Below are positions 7,107 to 14,271 of a stretch of DNA of 16,439 nt, piece by piece; position 1 is the first letter of the stretch, and each line of letters starts with the position of its first letter. Location: NCBI GenBank assembly GCA_002315255.1, contig DCGM01000061.1, forward strand, positions 1-16,439. The letters run 5' to 3'. The notes under the pieces are model-generated. The model had not been told where the DNA came from. It worked only from the letters and a program-made list of their open reading frames with translations, and made no database searches. The position numbers and the translations under genes were made by a program. This DNA is from Lachnospiraceae bacterium UBA1778. GTDB lineage: Bacteria > Bacillota > Clostridia > Lachnospirales > Lachnospiraceae.

Positions 7107-8018
7107 CTACTCGCCCTCGATCACTGCGAGCGCAATGATTCCGACGATGACGATTCCGATAAAAATATACTGTTTCCAGGTCAGTTTTTCTTTTAAGAAG
7201 ATATGCGCGAGCAGCAATGAGACGATGCAGACGGAAGAAATCACCGGCGCTGCGAGCGCTCCGTTCGCGCTCATCGCATAGACGTAAGTAAACTGTCCTG
7301 CCGTTTCGCAGACGGCGGCGGCCACCTTATCCGACTGCTTTGGGAACTCGAATCTGACTTTCCGCGCCTTCAGGAACAGGAACAGGAGGACAGCGCAGAG
7401 GAAGAAGGTCAGCTCGTAAGAGGTGTTTGCGACTTCCTCAATCGTTTCCTCCGTCACATTGACGAGCGGAGTCGTTTCGATATCCAGATAAATGACATCG
7501 ACAAAGCTTCCTGCTGCGTCGAGAATCGCGTACGCAAACGGCATAGCGAACGAGATAATGGCCATCTTTTTTCCAAGCCGCGCCTTCCGTTCGGGGTTGT
7601 CACGCTGCTCTAAAAAGCTGATTCCGAGAAGGCCGATCACGATAATTCCGATCGTAATCCAACCAGGGACCGACATCTCGTATCCGAGAAAGATTACGCA
7701 TAGGATGGAGCAAAGCGCACCCGACGTGTTTTCGATCGGGTCTGAAATCGATTCCTCGATAAAGCGCATTCCGAAGTAGGAAAGCGCCATTGAAACGATA
7801 TATAGGAGCGAAACCGGGAGATAGCGGAGAAGGTTGATTGGATCAAATCCGATCCTTTTCGTAAGCAGCGTAAAGACCGCATGAAGCCCCATAATCACGC
7901 CGACGCAGATGCACGTCTTCAGATGGCTGTACTTCTCGTCTTCCTTCGCGCCCTTTTTATAAAACAGCTCGGCAAGTCCCCAAAGGGCCGTCGTCGCCAA
8001 TGCAAACACAAACCACAT
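7107..8018 (-). CDS. DMT superfamily (EamA-type) transporter
   Basis: A 303-residue integral membrane protein with about ten hydrophobic spans in two EamA repeats (roughly 1-136 and 150-301), beginning MWFVFALATTALWGLAELFYKKGA and with the repeat-2 signature AAPVISSVCIVSLLLAHIFLKEKLTWKQ. Between spans 6 and 7 there is an acidic, probably external loop (about 176-202, DIETTPLVNVTEETIEE) longer than the usual short connection. The substrate is unknown; the family moves metabolites, amino acids or nucleotide-sugars. It is the first gene of the uxuA operon, so export or uptake of a related metabolite is possible but only inferred. GAGGCAGG lies just before the ATG. A promoter is at 8083-8111. Confidence 0.88.
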   Translation of the reverse strand: MWFVFALATTALWGLAELFYKKGAKEDEKYSHLKTCICVGVIMGLHAVFTLLTKRIGFDPINLLRYLPVSLLYIVSMALSYFGMRFIEESISDPIENTSGALCSILCVIFLGYEMSVPGWITIGIIVIGLLGISFLEQRDNPERKARLGKKMAIISFAMPFAYAILDAAGSFVDVIYLDIETTPLVNVTEETIEEVANTSYELTFFLCAVLLFLFLKARKVRFEFPKQSDKVAAAVCETAGQFTYVYAMSANGALAAPVISSVCIVSLLLAHIFLKEKLTWKQYIFIGIVIVGIIALAVIEGE

Positions 8019-8082
8019 AACCTGCCTCTTTTCCTTCTGTAGAGGTCAAAGCATCCTCTCGCCCAATTTAATCAACTGTAAT

Positions 8083-8111
8083 ATTTTACCGCATTTTGCT
8101 TCAGATTTCAA
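8083..8111 (-). promoter_or_regulatory. Sigma-A-type promoter for the DMT-uxuA-aminotransferase operon
   Basis: On the minus strand TTGAAA (8106-8111), a 17-nt spacer and TAAAAT (8083-8088) form a good housekeeping promoter. Transcription would start near 8076 and leave a leader of about 58 nt. A small dyad, GTAA-4 nt-TTAC (8079-8090), overlaps the -10 box and could be an operator half-site pair. Confidence 0.7.
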
Positions 8112-8115
8112 ATAA

Positions 8116-8184
8116 CTTTTCTGTTTCTTCCGCATCGTCCTTTCTGCTTCTTCCACATCGCCTTATCTGTTTCTTTCGTGTCGC
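8116..8184. repeat. Three 23-bp tandem repeats between divergent promoters
   Basis: Units at 8116-8138, 8139-8161 and 8162-8184 are directly adjacent and of equal length. Unit 1 matches unit 2 at 19 of 23 bases and unit 3 at 18 of 23. The shared pattern is TCTGyTTCTTyC followed by TCG. The array begins 4 bp behind the -35 box of the uxuA operon promoter. Confidence 0.8.
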
Positions 8185-8258
8185 CCTATCAGCAGGTTTT
8201 CTCTTCCGTGCACCTTAGCGAAATCATTATGTCTTGTTTTCATTTTGGGCCGAATCAC

Positions 8259-8286
8259 TTGCGTAGATGCAGAAAGAGAGTATAAT
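8259..8286 (+). promoter_or_regulatory. Sigma-A-type promoter of the MATE gene at 8333
   Basis: TTGCGT (8259-8264), a 16-nt spacer and a perfect TATAAT (8281-8286) lie 47 nt before the start codon. Transcription would begin near 8293, a few bases before the leader hairpin. Confidence 0.75.
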
Positions 8287-8300
8287 GAATGCGACTTAAA

Positions 8301-8321
8301 AGACAATCTCGCGGATTGTCT
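8301..8321 (+). promoter_or_regulatory. Inverted repeat in the MATE leader, next to the ribosome binding site
   Basis: AGACAATC and GATTGTCT form a perfect 8-bp dyad around a TCGCG loop, starting about 8 nt after the predicted transcription start and ending one base before the GGAGG at 8323-8327. It could be a repressor operator or an RNA hairpin that affects translation or protects the 5' end. Confidence 0.55.
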
Positions 8322-8332
8322 CGGAGGATGAC

Positions 8333-9748
8333 ATGAAGAAGGACTCAACGCTGAATATGACCGTTGGAAGCCCGGCGAAGCTTCTGACACTTTTTGCGCT
8401 TCCCATGCTGCTTGGAAATATCTTCCAGCAGGCCTATAACCTCACAGACTCGATCGTCGTCGGAAAGTTTCTCGGGGCCAATTCCCTCGCGGCGATCGGC
8501 GCGACCGGCTCGGTTACATTCCTTTTCTTTTCCATCAGCAATGGCATCGGAAGCGGCTGTGGCATTGTCACCTCCCAGCTCTTCGGCGCCGGAAATAAAG
8601 ATAAGGTCCGCCAGTCTATCGCAAACAGCGCTTATATCATGTTTCTCGCGTCCTTGATCATGGCGACGGCGGCTTACCTTCTCGCGCCCTACGTCCTCCT
8701 ATGGATGCAAACCCCGGCAGAGGTTTATCCGGAGTCGCTGACCTATATCCGTATGTCCTGCATCGGCGTTCCATTGATCGTCGTTTATAACTACTCCGCA
8801 TCTATGCTCCGCGCGCTCGGAGATTCGCGGACGCCCTTATATTTTCTCATTTTCTCCTGCATCTTAAATATTTTTATCGATATCCTTTTCGTCCGTTTCT
8901 TAGGGATGGGCGTTTTCGGTGCGGCGCTCGCAACGGTCATCTCGCAGATGATTGCCGGGTCGGGCTGCTTAATCTTCGCGCTCTGCCGGAATCCGTATTT
9001 CAAGCTGACGAAGGAGGATTGGAAACTGAACCCGCGTATTTTAAAGCGTTCTATTCAGATCGGTCTCCCGCTCGCCATGCAGTGGTCGATGATTTCAATT
9101 TCGACGATGGGCCTTCAGTCCTTCGTCAACACCTTCGGTCCGACGACAATGGCCGCTTATACGTCAGTCGCCCGTGTCGAGTCGCTTCTCCATCAGCCGT
9201 TTTCTTCGATGAGCAATGCCCTCTCCACTTATTCCGGGCAGAACTACGGTGCGAATAAGACAGACCGTATCCGGAAGGGCGTTCTCCAGGGCGGGCTGAT
9301 GGCCGGCATATTCGCCCTCGTTTTACTTCTCGCATTTATCTTTTTTAACCGGAATATCATTTCGATTTTCATCGACGATCCTGATGTAATCGCCATCGGC
9401 GGAAAAGCGCTCATCCTTAGCGGCATCTTCTGCCCGTTCCTCGTTCTGATTTATGTAACACGCGGCACGCTGAACGGCATCGGCGACGCAACCTTCTCGT
9501 TTATTAACGGCACGGTAGAGATCATCTTCCGAATCGCGCTCCCGCGTCTTCTGTTCTTAATCCCGGGACTCGGCATGTGGAGCATCTGGCTTGGAAACGG
9601 CTTGACTTGGGGAATCAGTTCGCTGTTCTGTGTGCTCCGCTATAAAGGGTGGATGCGGAAACGGTCTGCCTCGAATGTTAGCTTACTTGAGCAAAAAACG
9701 CCGCCGCTTTTAGAAAGTCACGAGGATCAGCAGGAAAGCAAAACCTGA
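8333..9748 (+). CDS. MATE family efflux transporter
   Basis: A 471-residue polytopic membrane protein that should export drugs or other organic cations using a sodium or proton gradient. The start carries the MATE hallmark GSPAKLLTLFALPMLLGN followed by FQQAYNLTDSIVVGKFLGAN. The second half begins around residue 240 with the matching RSIQIGLPLAMQWSMISIS. About 12 membrane spans are expected, and length is normal for the family. The cytoplasmic C-terminal tail (last 30 residues) is polar and charged. GGAGG lies 5 nt before the ATG. It is the only plus-strand gene here, diverging from the uxuA operon and ending at a strong hairpin. No dedicated regulator is next to it; control may act through the leader dyad. 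Confidence 0.95.
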   Translation: MKKDSTLNMTVGSPAKLLTLFALPMLLGNIFQQAYNLTDSIVVGKFLGANSLAAIGATGSVTFLFFSISNGIGSGCGIVTSQLFGAGNKDKVRQSIANSAYIMFLASLIMATAAYLLAPYVLLWMQTPAEVYPESLTYIRMSCIGVPLIVVYNYSASMLRALGDSRTPLYFLIFSCILNIFIDILFVRFLGMGVFGAALATVISQMIAGSGCLIFALCRNPYFKLTKEDWKLNPRILKRSIQIGLPLAMQWSMISISTMGLQSFVNTFGPTTMAAYTSVARVESLLHQPFSSMSNALSTYSGQNYGANKTDRIRKGVLQGGLMAGIFALVLLLAFIFFNRNIISIFIDDPDVIAIGGKALILSGIFCPFLVLIYVTRGTLNGIGDATFSFINGTVEIIFRIALPRLLFLIPGLGMWSIWLGNGLTWGISSLFCVLRYKGWMRKRSASNVSLLEQKTPPLLESHEDQQESKT

Positions 9749-9782
9749 TAAGTGCTGTGAAAGCGGATCAGCACAAACAAAC

Positions 9783-9812
9783 TGAGGGCCATGGATTACT
9801 CCATGGCCCTCA
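9783..9812. terminator. Bidirectional intrinsic terminator between MATE and M13 peptidase genes
   Basis: A perfect 13-bp stem (9783-9795 with 9800-9812) with a 4-nt TTAC loop lies between the two converging genes. The plus strand continues TAATATTTCTTATTT and the minus strand GTTTGTTTGTG, so it can end transcripts from both sides. Confidence 0.85.
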
Positions 9813-9897
9813 TAATATTTCTTATTTGACAAAACCGTCTGTCAGTCCGCTCTTTGCGATTCTAAAACAATCGCCGTCTTCGGAAGAATCGCCCTGC

Positions 9898-11796
9898 TTA
9901 CCAGATTACGACACGTTTCGACGGAGCGAGATACATCTTATCTTTCTTCGTGACATTGAACGTGTTATACCATTCATCGAAGCTTCTCGGCGGCATATTG
10001 GCTCTGACCACATTCGGCGCATGAACGTCGATGGCTAACTTAAGCTTCAGATATTCCTCTTTCGCCTTCTCGCACCAGACTCTCGCCCAGTTCATGAAAT
10101 ACTCCTCGTAGTTCGGGGCTTTCATGCCGGCCATAATCTGAAGGGTGACCGCCATACCGCCGTTATCTGCGATATTTTCGCTGACTACGAGCGTCGGGTT
10201 CAGCTTGCCCTCCGGAAGTTCGATTCCGTCGAATTCCCGGATCATCGCCTTCGTCTTCTTCTTAAAGTTCGCCTGGTCCTTCTTCGTCCACCAGTTGTTC
10301 AGGTTGCCGTTTTCGTCGCAGTTTGCGCCGTTGTTGTCAAATGCGTGAGAAATCTCATGTCCGATGACTGCGCCGATTCCGCCGAGGTTCTGGCTTCTCG
10401 TCTGCTTGATCGAGTAGAACGGCGCCTGAAGGATCGCTGCCGGGAAGGTAATGTCATTCGAGAACGGGTCATAGCAGGCATTGACCATATGGCCGGGCAT
10501 CGCCCACTTCGTATGATCGACCGGCTTGCCGAATTTCGCGAAGGAATCTTCCTTCCGGATGCGGCGTAACTTGGATACAATCGCCAGAAGAGAATCGTTC
10601 TCATCAAAGACGAGCCGGTCGTAGATCGCTTCGGTCTTGTCCGGATAACCCATCTTAACATTCATCTTGCTCAGCTTCAGAATCGCTTTTTCCTTCGTTT
10701 CCGGCTGCAGGACATCGTTGTCAGCAATTCTCTTCTTATACGTTTCAATGATCTCCCGGACCATTTCCACTACATCCTTCTTCGCCGCTTCGCCGAAATA
10801 TTTCTCACCGTAGAAGAGGCCGATCGGCTCGGCATACAGGCTGCCCGCTACACGATACGCGTACTTTTCAGCTGAAGACATCTCTGCGACACCCGTCAAT
10901 GCACGAGTGTAGGAAGATCCGATATTGCGAAGTTCTTCGCTTAAGAATCCGGTGCAGCCGATAAGAAGCGTAACATAAGCCCAATGCTTGTAAAGCGGGA
11001 AGTTCTCTTCATTGAAGAGCGTGCTGAAGCCGTTTAAGAATCGCGGATCTGCGACCGAAACCGTCGCCGGCGCAGCGCCGATGAGATCTTTTAAGAGCTT
11101 CGAGAACTTGATCGGCTTCATCAGGGAAGCCGTCTTCCGCATCGAGAAGACGTTATACATCTTCGTGTACTCGCTCCACTCTTCGCGGCTCTTAACGAGG
11201 CTGGCAATAATCTCATCAAATGCCACTGCATCTTCGAGATACTTCGCCTGATCTTCTGCAGAAAGCTTCGTCTTTGCGAGAAGTGCAGTCGCCATATTCT
11301 TCCACATGCCGAGGATCATTTCCTTCTGCTGTGCCATCTCCGGTTTATAATATGTCGTATCCGGAAGAATGGTGCTCGGTCCCTGGATGTAGACCAGTTT
11401 CTTAAAGGTATCCTTCATATCCGGCTCCACAGAGAACTGGAACGGAAGCGGCATGTCGTCAAGCGCAAAATCCTTTAAGTGGCGGTTCAGGTCTGCCACC
11501 GTATTCAGCTTTTCAATCTTCTTTAAAACCGGATATGCCGGGCGGATACCGGCGCGGTTCCGCTTCTTCACATCTGTAACCGCCTTGTAGAGCGCGCAGG
11601 CATATTTCAGATGAACATTCGGATATTCCTCTTTTTCAATCATCTTCGTGATATCCTCGCGAAGAAGCTTCTCAACATCAATGTCAAGGTCAATAAATCC
11701 ACCGACGGACGGGCGGTCTGCCGGGATCTCTGCCTGATCGATCCATTCCTGGTTCACATAGCTGTACAGGTCGTCTTGAATTCTAACTTTGCTCAT
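9898..11796 (-). CDS. M13 family metallopeptidase (PepO/neprilysin-like endopeptidase)
   Basis: A 632-residue zinc endopeptidase. The active site is complete: HEISH (H480, E481, H484) in GAVIGHEISHAFDNNGA, the third ligand E540 with D544 in SENIADNGG, and DVHAPNVVRAN (590-600) with a histidine and arginine of the substrate site. The neprilysin NAYY substrate motif appears as NACY (439-442). The C-terminus is RVVIW, near the family's usual xRxW ending. There is no signal peptide or membrane anchor, so like lactococcal PepO it should act in the cytoplasm on oligopeptides. The size matches bacterial PepO (about 630). GGAGA lies 7 nt before the ATG, and a promoter is at 11928-11956. It is transcribed alone. 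Confidence 0.95.
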   Translation of the reverse strand: MSKVRIQDDLYSYVNQEWIDQAEIPADRPSVGGFIDLDIDVEKLLREDITKMIEKEEYPNVHLKYACALYKAVTDVKKRNRAGIRPAYPVLKKIEKLNTVADLNRHLKDFALDDMPLPFQFSVEPDMKDTFKKLVYIQGPSTILPDTTYYKPEMAQQKEMILGMWKNMATALLAKTKLSAEDQAKYLEDAVAFDEIIASLVKSREEWSEYTKMYNVFSMRKTASLMKPIKFSKLLKDLIGAAPATVSVADPRFLNGFSTLFNEENFPLYKHWAYVTLLIGCTGFLSEELRNIGSSYTRALTGVAEMSSAEKYAYRVAGSLYAEPIGLFYGEKYFGEAAKKDVVEMVREIIETYKKRIADNDVLQPETKEKAILKLSKMNVKMGYPDKTEAIYDRLVFDENDSLLAIVSKLRRIRKEDSFAKFGKPVDHTKWAMPGHMVNACYDPFSNDITFPAAILQAPFYSIKQTRSQNLGGIGAVIGHEISHAFDNNGANCDENGNLNNWWTKKDQANFKKKTKAMIREFDGIELPEGKLNPTLVVSENIADNGGMAVTLQIMAGMKAPNYEEYFMNWARVWCEKAKEEYLKLKLAIDVHAPNVVRANMPPRSFDEWYNTFNVTKKDKMYLAPSKRVVIW

Positions 11797-11927
11797 ACAG
11801 GTCTCCTTTTATCATTATGATGTAAAACTATCGTACTGCCGCACTCTCAAAAAAGAGGCTGAAATCTTATGATGACCGGCCGTAAGGACTGCTGCTCCGA
11901 TCATCCTCCAGATAAAGATTTGTTCTA

Positions 11928-11956
11928 ATTCTACCAAGAACAGCCCCAAAAGACAA
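11928..11956 (-). promoter_or_regulatory. Promoter of the M13 peptidase gene, extended -10 type
   Basis: On the minus strand TTGTCT (11951-11956), a 17-nt spacer and TAGAAT (11928-11933) with an upstream TGG, giving an extended -10 element. An A/T-rich run lies just upstream of the -35 box. Confidence 0.65.
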
Positions 11957-11995
11957 CCGAAAAAAAAGAAAAATACGATGGAAAAACCGACAAAT

Positions 11996-12035
11996 AATGC
12001 GCTAAAACGGCTTTTATGGCCACTTTTAGCGCATT
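11996..12035 (-). terminator. Probable terminator of the XRE-GNAT-SDR operon
   Basis: AATGCGCTAAAA (11996-12007) and its exact complement (12024-12035) form a 12-bp stem around a 16-nt loop that contains a further GGC/GCC pair. On the minus strand it is followed by ATTTGTCGGTTTTT, a broken U-tract. It starts 65 nt after the SDR stop codon. Confidence 0.6.
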
Positions 12036-12100
12036 TATCCAGACTAATCCCTATTTCCCCATCATTCACCGGTTTTCCCAGTTTTTTCCGGATTTCTAGC

Positions 12101-13003
12101 TCATCCCCGATGTTCGATGCGGATCTGCTCTGCCAATCCTTCACGCAGCGTCGTCTTTGGAAGCGGAAGGCCTGCCGCAGCCATTTTGCTCTTGTTATAG
12201 ACGCGCTCACAGAAATACTGGTAAGCGTCATCATAGTTCGCGATGTACTCCTGCTCGTCCGTCTCTTCAATCGTGACCTTCACGCCTAAAAGTCCGCCGA
12301 GGATCTCATAATATTCCCGGTTTTCGATCGCGTCCGGACCAGAAATACAGAAGATCTCATTGTAGGTCTTCGGATTTCCGATCGCTGCGAGCATCACTTT
12401 TGAAATGTCACCGGCATAAAGGGGCTCGAGATGGTGACGCCCGTCGCCGGCCATGCGGATCGGTTTTCCGGCTTTCATGTGCCCGATAAGATCCGGCTGG
12501 CGTTTGTTATACGGGAAGCAGCCCATATTGGAGCCGGCGCCAAACATGTGCGGCGGCCGGAAGATCGTATAATGCAGGTTTTCCGGGCAATTCTTAATAA
12601 AAGCGAGCTCCATCTGCCGCTTCTGCCCGCCGTAGCCGTCGTCCATCATATAACAGACCGCGTTTTCGTCGCGGACTGGTCTCTGGTCATCGGGATGATA
12701 GAGCGAATCCGTGGAAATCACGACCACCTGTTCCGTAAATTCCGGAAGCACCGCCATATCGATCTGCGCCTGTGCCGCATTGAAGCAGATGCAGTCAATG
12801 ACTCCGTCGAACCGCTCGCCCGTCGCGCGAAGCGCCTTAAGAAGGCCCTCTTTATCATTCCGATCGGCGATAATCGCCGTGGCGCTTCCTACCGGTTCCC
12901 GGTTTCCGCGCGTCACGTACCAGACTTCATCGCCTTCCGCCAATGCATCCCTTACGACATACCGGCTCACAAATCCGCTGCCGCCGAGCACTAAAACTTT
13001 CAT
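12101..13003 (-). CDS. NAD-dependent epimerase/dehydratase family protein (extended SDR)
   Basis: A 300-residue Rossmann-fold protein. The nucleotide-binding motif is at the very start (MKVLVLGGSGFVSRYVV; GGSGFVS at 7-13). It also has VIDCICFNA (68-76), VVVISTDSLY (93-102), the catalytic YGGQK (Y124 to K128) and the FRPPHMFGAGSNMG segment of sugar-nucleotide epimerase-like SDRs. The catalytic Tyr and Lys are both present, so it should be active, but the substrate is unknown. It resembles the atypical or CSP41-like extended SDRs more than classical UDP-galactose epimerase. AGGAGG lies 9 nt before the ATG. It follows the GNAT gene by 62 nt without a clear promoter and is likely the third gene of the XRE-GNAT operon. 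Confidence 0.88.
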   Translation of the reverse strand: MKVLVLGGSGFVSRYVVRDALAEGDEVWYVTRGNREPVGSATAIIADRNDKEGLLKALRATGERFDGVIDCICFNAAQAQIDMAVLPEFTEQVVVISTDSLYHPDDQRPVRDENAVCYMMDDGYGGQKRQMELAFIKNCPENLHYTIFRPPHMFGAGSNMGCFPYNKRQPDLIGHMKAGKPIRMAGDGRHHLEPLYAGDISKVMLAAIGNPKTYNEIFCISGPDAIENREYYEILGGLLGVKVTIEETDEQEYIANYDDAYQYFCERVYNKSKMAAAGLPLPKTTLREGLAEQIRIEHRG

Positions 13004-13048
13004 TTCAGAAATCCTCCTAAAAGAGAAGCATTTTTTCCGAGAGTGTTG

Positions 13049-13075
13049 TCATCCCTCTAAATGATTCATCCCTCT
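13049..13075. repeat. 10-bp exact direct repeat at the GNAT stop codon
   Basis: TCATCCCTCT occurs at 13049-13058 and 13066-13075 (period 17). The right copy contains the stop codon of the GNAT gene, as at the sdaA 3' end. Short enough to be chance. Confidence 0.4.
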
Positions 13076-13602
13076 TTATAAAAGTAAATGTCCGATTTTC
13101 CTTCCTGCTTCGTTCCGCGATAGACACGGCTGTTAAACCCGCCGATCTCGAACCCGCAGCTTAAGTAGAAGCGGCAAGCATTGAGATTATTATCCTGTCC
13201 GATCGTATATAACCCGCGATAATTCCGTTCTTTCGCAAGCGCCATCGACGCCTCGATCAGTCCGTGCCCGACTCCCATCCGCCGATATGCGGCGTTCACC
13301 TTCAGGTCGTCGAGATACATATACTTAAACCAGTCGTCTGCGAGAATCGCGAGCCCGATGCATTTTTCACCATCATACGCGCCGATAAACGCGTGATCTT
13401 TGATCATCTCGTGATAGCGATAGTTTTCATCCGGAAACCGCATCTCTTCGATTTCCTCAGCCGGGAACAGCACCTCGCGATAATCCCACTTTCCGTCTGA
13501 CAGGCTCGGAATCATCCGTCCATAGACCGGAAACGGCTCGTTCACGATGTTGATATCCGCGCTATGCGCTTCATCAATGATCCGATAGATGATATTACTC
13601 AT
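13066..13602 (-). CDS. GNAT family N-acetyltransferase, streptothricin acetyltransferase (SatA)-like
   Basis: A 178-residue acetyl-CoA-dependent acetyltransferase. The fold motifs are in order: YLDDLKVNAAYRRMGVGHGL (96-115, with the RxMGVG acetyl-CoA loop), then GLYTIGQDNNLNACRFYLSCGF (130-151) and GGFNSRVYRG. The last two match the streptothricin acetyltransferase group, where the equivalent text is QDNN..A..FY...GF.IGG. Acetylation of streptothricin or a similar amine is therefore possible, but many housekeeping relatives exist. The ATG at 13602 is chosen for its strong AGGAGG 7 nt upstream; an earlier TTG at 13620 would overlap the regulator gene. It begins 14 nt after the XRE regulator stop, so the two share a transcript. 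Confidence 0.9.
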   Translation of the reverse strand: MSNIIYRIIDEAHSADINIVNEPFPVYGRMIPSLSDGKWDYREVLFPAEEIEEMRFPDENYRYHEMIKDHAFIGAYDGEKCIGLAILADDWFKYMYLDDLKVNAAYRRMGVGHGLIEASMALAKERNYRGLYTIGQDNNLNACRFYLSCGFEIGGFNSRVYRGTKQEGKSDIYFYKEG

Positions 13603-13616
13603 CGTGCCCTCCTGAT

Positions 13617-14216
13617 TCAATTCCTGGTCTTCGTCACATTCATCGAAAACAGCCCGTCTTTATTACAGTAATACAGGATTTTCCGGACTCCGTTGATTTT
13701 AAACCGCGCCTCCGGATTTCCTTCCGGATAAAGCTTCACCATCTGAATCCGATCGCTTGAAAGCGCTGCGACAAAGGAGATATAGTGTTTTTTCGTCATT
13801 TCGTGCGGAATTGTGACGAAATATTCATCTTCCACGCGCTCAATCAGAGCCCGGTGGCAGTCATCTGGTTCTTCCGGGTCGAGCGGCGTAAGCTGTACGC
13901 CGTGGCAATGAATCACCGCCGCGCCCATGCTGTGAAGGACATTTCCGCAGACCGGGCAGACGTAAAAATCCGACCGCATCATGTTTGCGGAAAGATTCAT
14001 GTTTTCCACCGCATTGCCGGTCATAAGCTCGGTTATCGACACGCTGAACGCCTCTGCTATCGGCTCAAGCAGTGTAATATCGGGATACCCTTTCCCGGTC
14101 TCCCATTTCGAGACCGTCTTATCGGAAACGGACAGCTTTTCGGCGAGCTCCGCCTGCGTCAGATGCTTTTTTTCGCGAAGTTCTTTAATGACAGATCCTG
14201 TTACATATTGGTTCAT
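13617..14216 (-). CDS. XRE family transcriptional regulator with a desulfoferrodoxin/superoxide reductase-like C-terminal domain
   Basis: A 199-residue two-domain protein. Residues 8-65 are a Cro/C1-type helix-turn-helix (LTQAELAEKLSVSDKTVSKWETGKGYP). Residues 83-194 follow desulfoferrodoxin order: a desulforedoxin-like knuckle with C87-x2-C90 and H103-C104 in place of the usual Cys-Cys pair, then a superoxide-reductase-like core. In the core H121, H138, H144 (HEMTKKHYI) and C184 match the centre II iron ligands, and PEARF matches the Dfx PEAEF region. In the ligand motif CNxHG the fourth histidine is replaced (C184-N-K-D187-G). The protein should bind DNA and may sense iron, oxygen or superoxide rather than act as an enzyme. 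GGAGGTGATC precedes the ATG. It heads the operon with the SatA-like GNAT. Confidence 0.9.
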   Translation of the reverse strand: MNQYVTGSVIKELREKKHLTQAELAEKLSVSDKTVSKWETGKGYPDITLLEPIAEAFSVSITELMTGNAVENMNLSANMMRSDFYVCPVCGNVLHSMGAAVIHCHGVQLTPLDPEEPDDCHRALIERVEDEYFVTIPHEMTKKHYISFVAALSSDRIQMVKLYPEGNPEARFKINGVRKILYYCNKDGLFSMNVTKTRN

Positions 14217-14234
14217 ATGATCACCTCCGCGCCT

Positions 14235-14264
14235 ATCATATCAAAAAGCGGACGTTTCTGTATC
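14235..14264 (-). promoter_or_regulatory. Candidate promoter of the XRE-GNAT-SDR operon
   Basis: On the minus strand TATGAT (14235-14240) is a good -10 box, but at 18 nt the only -35 is a poor GATACA (14259-14264). The transcript leader would be very short, starting just before the ribosome binding site. Confidence 0.4.
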
Positions 14265-14271
14265 TACGCGA

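Larger units (their letters stand above)
8019..8332. other. Divergent intergenic region between the uxuA operon and the MATE gene
   Basis: This 314-nt gap contains no supported gene. It holds a minus-strand promoter (8083-8111), three 23-bp tandem repeats (8116-8184), a plus-strand promoter (8259-8286) and a leader hairpin (8301-8321). The 74 nt between the repeats and the MATE -35 box show nothing clear. Confidence 0.8.
11797..12100. other. Intergenic region upstream of the M13 peptidase gene
   Basis: This 304-nt gap holds the terminator-like hairpin of the SDR operon (11996-12035), the peptidase promoter (11928-11956) and a leader of about 125 nt. The leader has a 9-bp stem with one G-U pair (11871-11879 with 11897-11905). 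A minus-strand frame crosses the gap with a hydrophobic stretch, but it has no usable start and is probably not a gene. Confidence 0.7.

Noticed and set aside
8116..8184. CRISPR array
   Set aside because: The 23-bp units are directly adjacent with no spacers, and no cas gene is present.
9856..9874. Hairpin GCGATT/AATCGC after the M13 peptidase gene
   Set aside because: Short, with no U-tract; the much stronger hairpin at 9783-9812 serves as terminator.
11815..12100. A minus-strand frame with a hydrophobic stretch between the SDR and peptidase genes
   Set aside because: The frame is open only by running out of the SDR gene, crosses the terminator hairpin and the peptidase promoter, and has no start codon with a properly spaced ribosome binding site. 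A 29-codon piece starting near 11907 has GGAGG directly touching the ATG.
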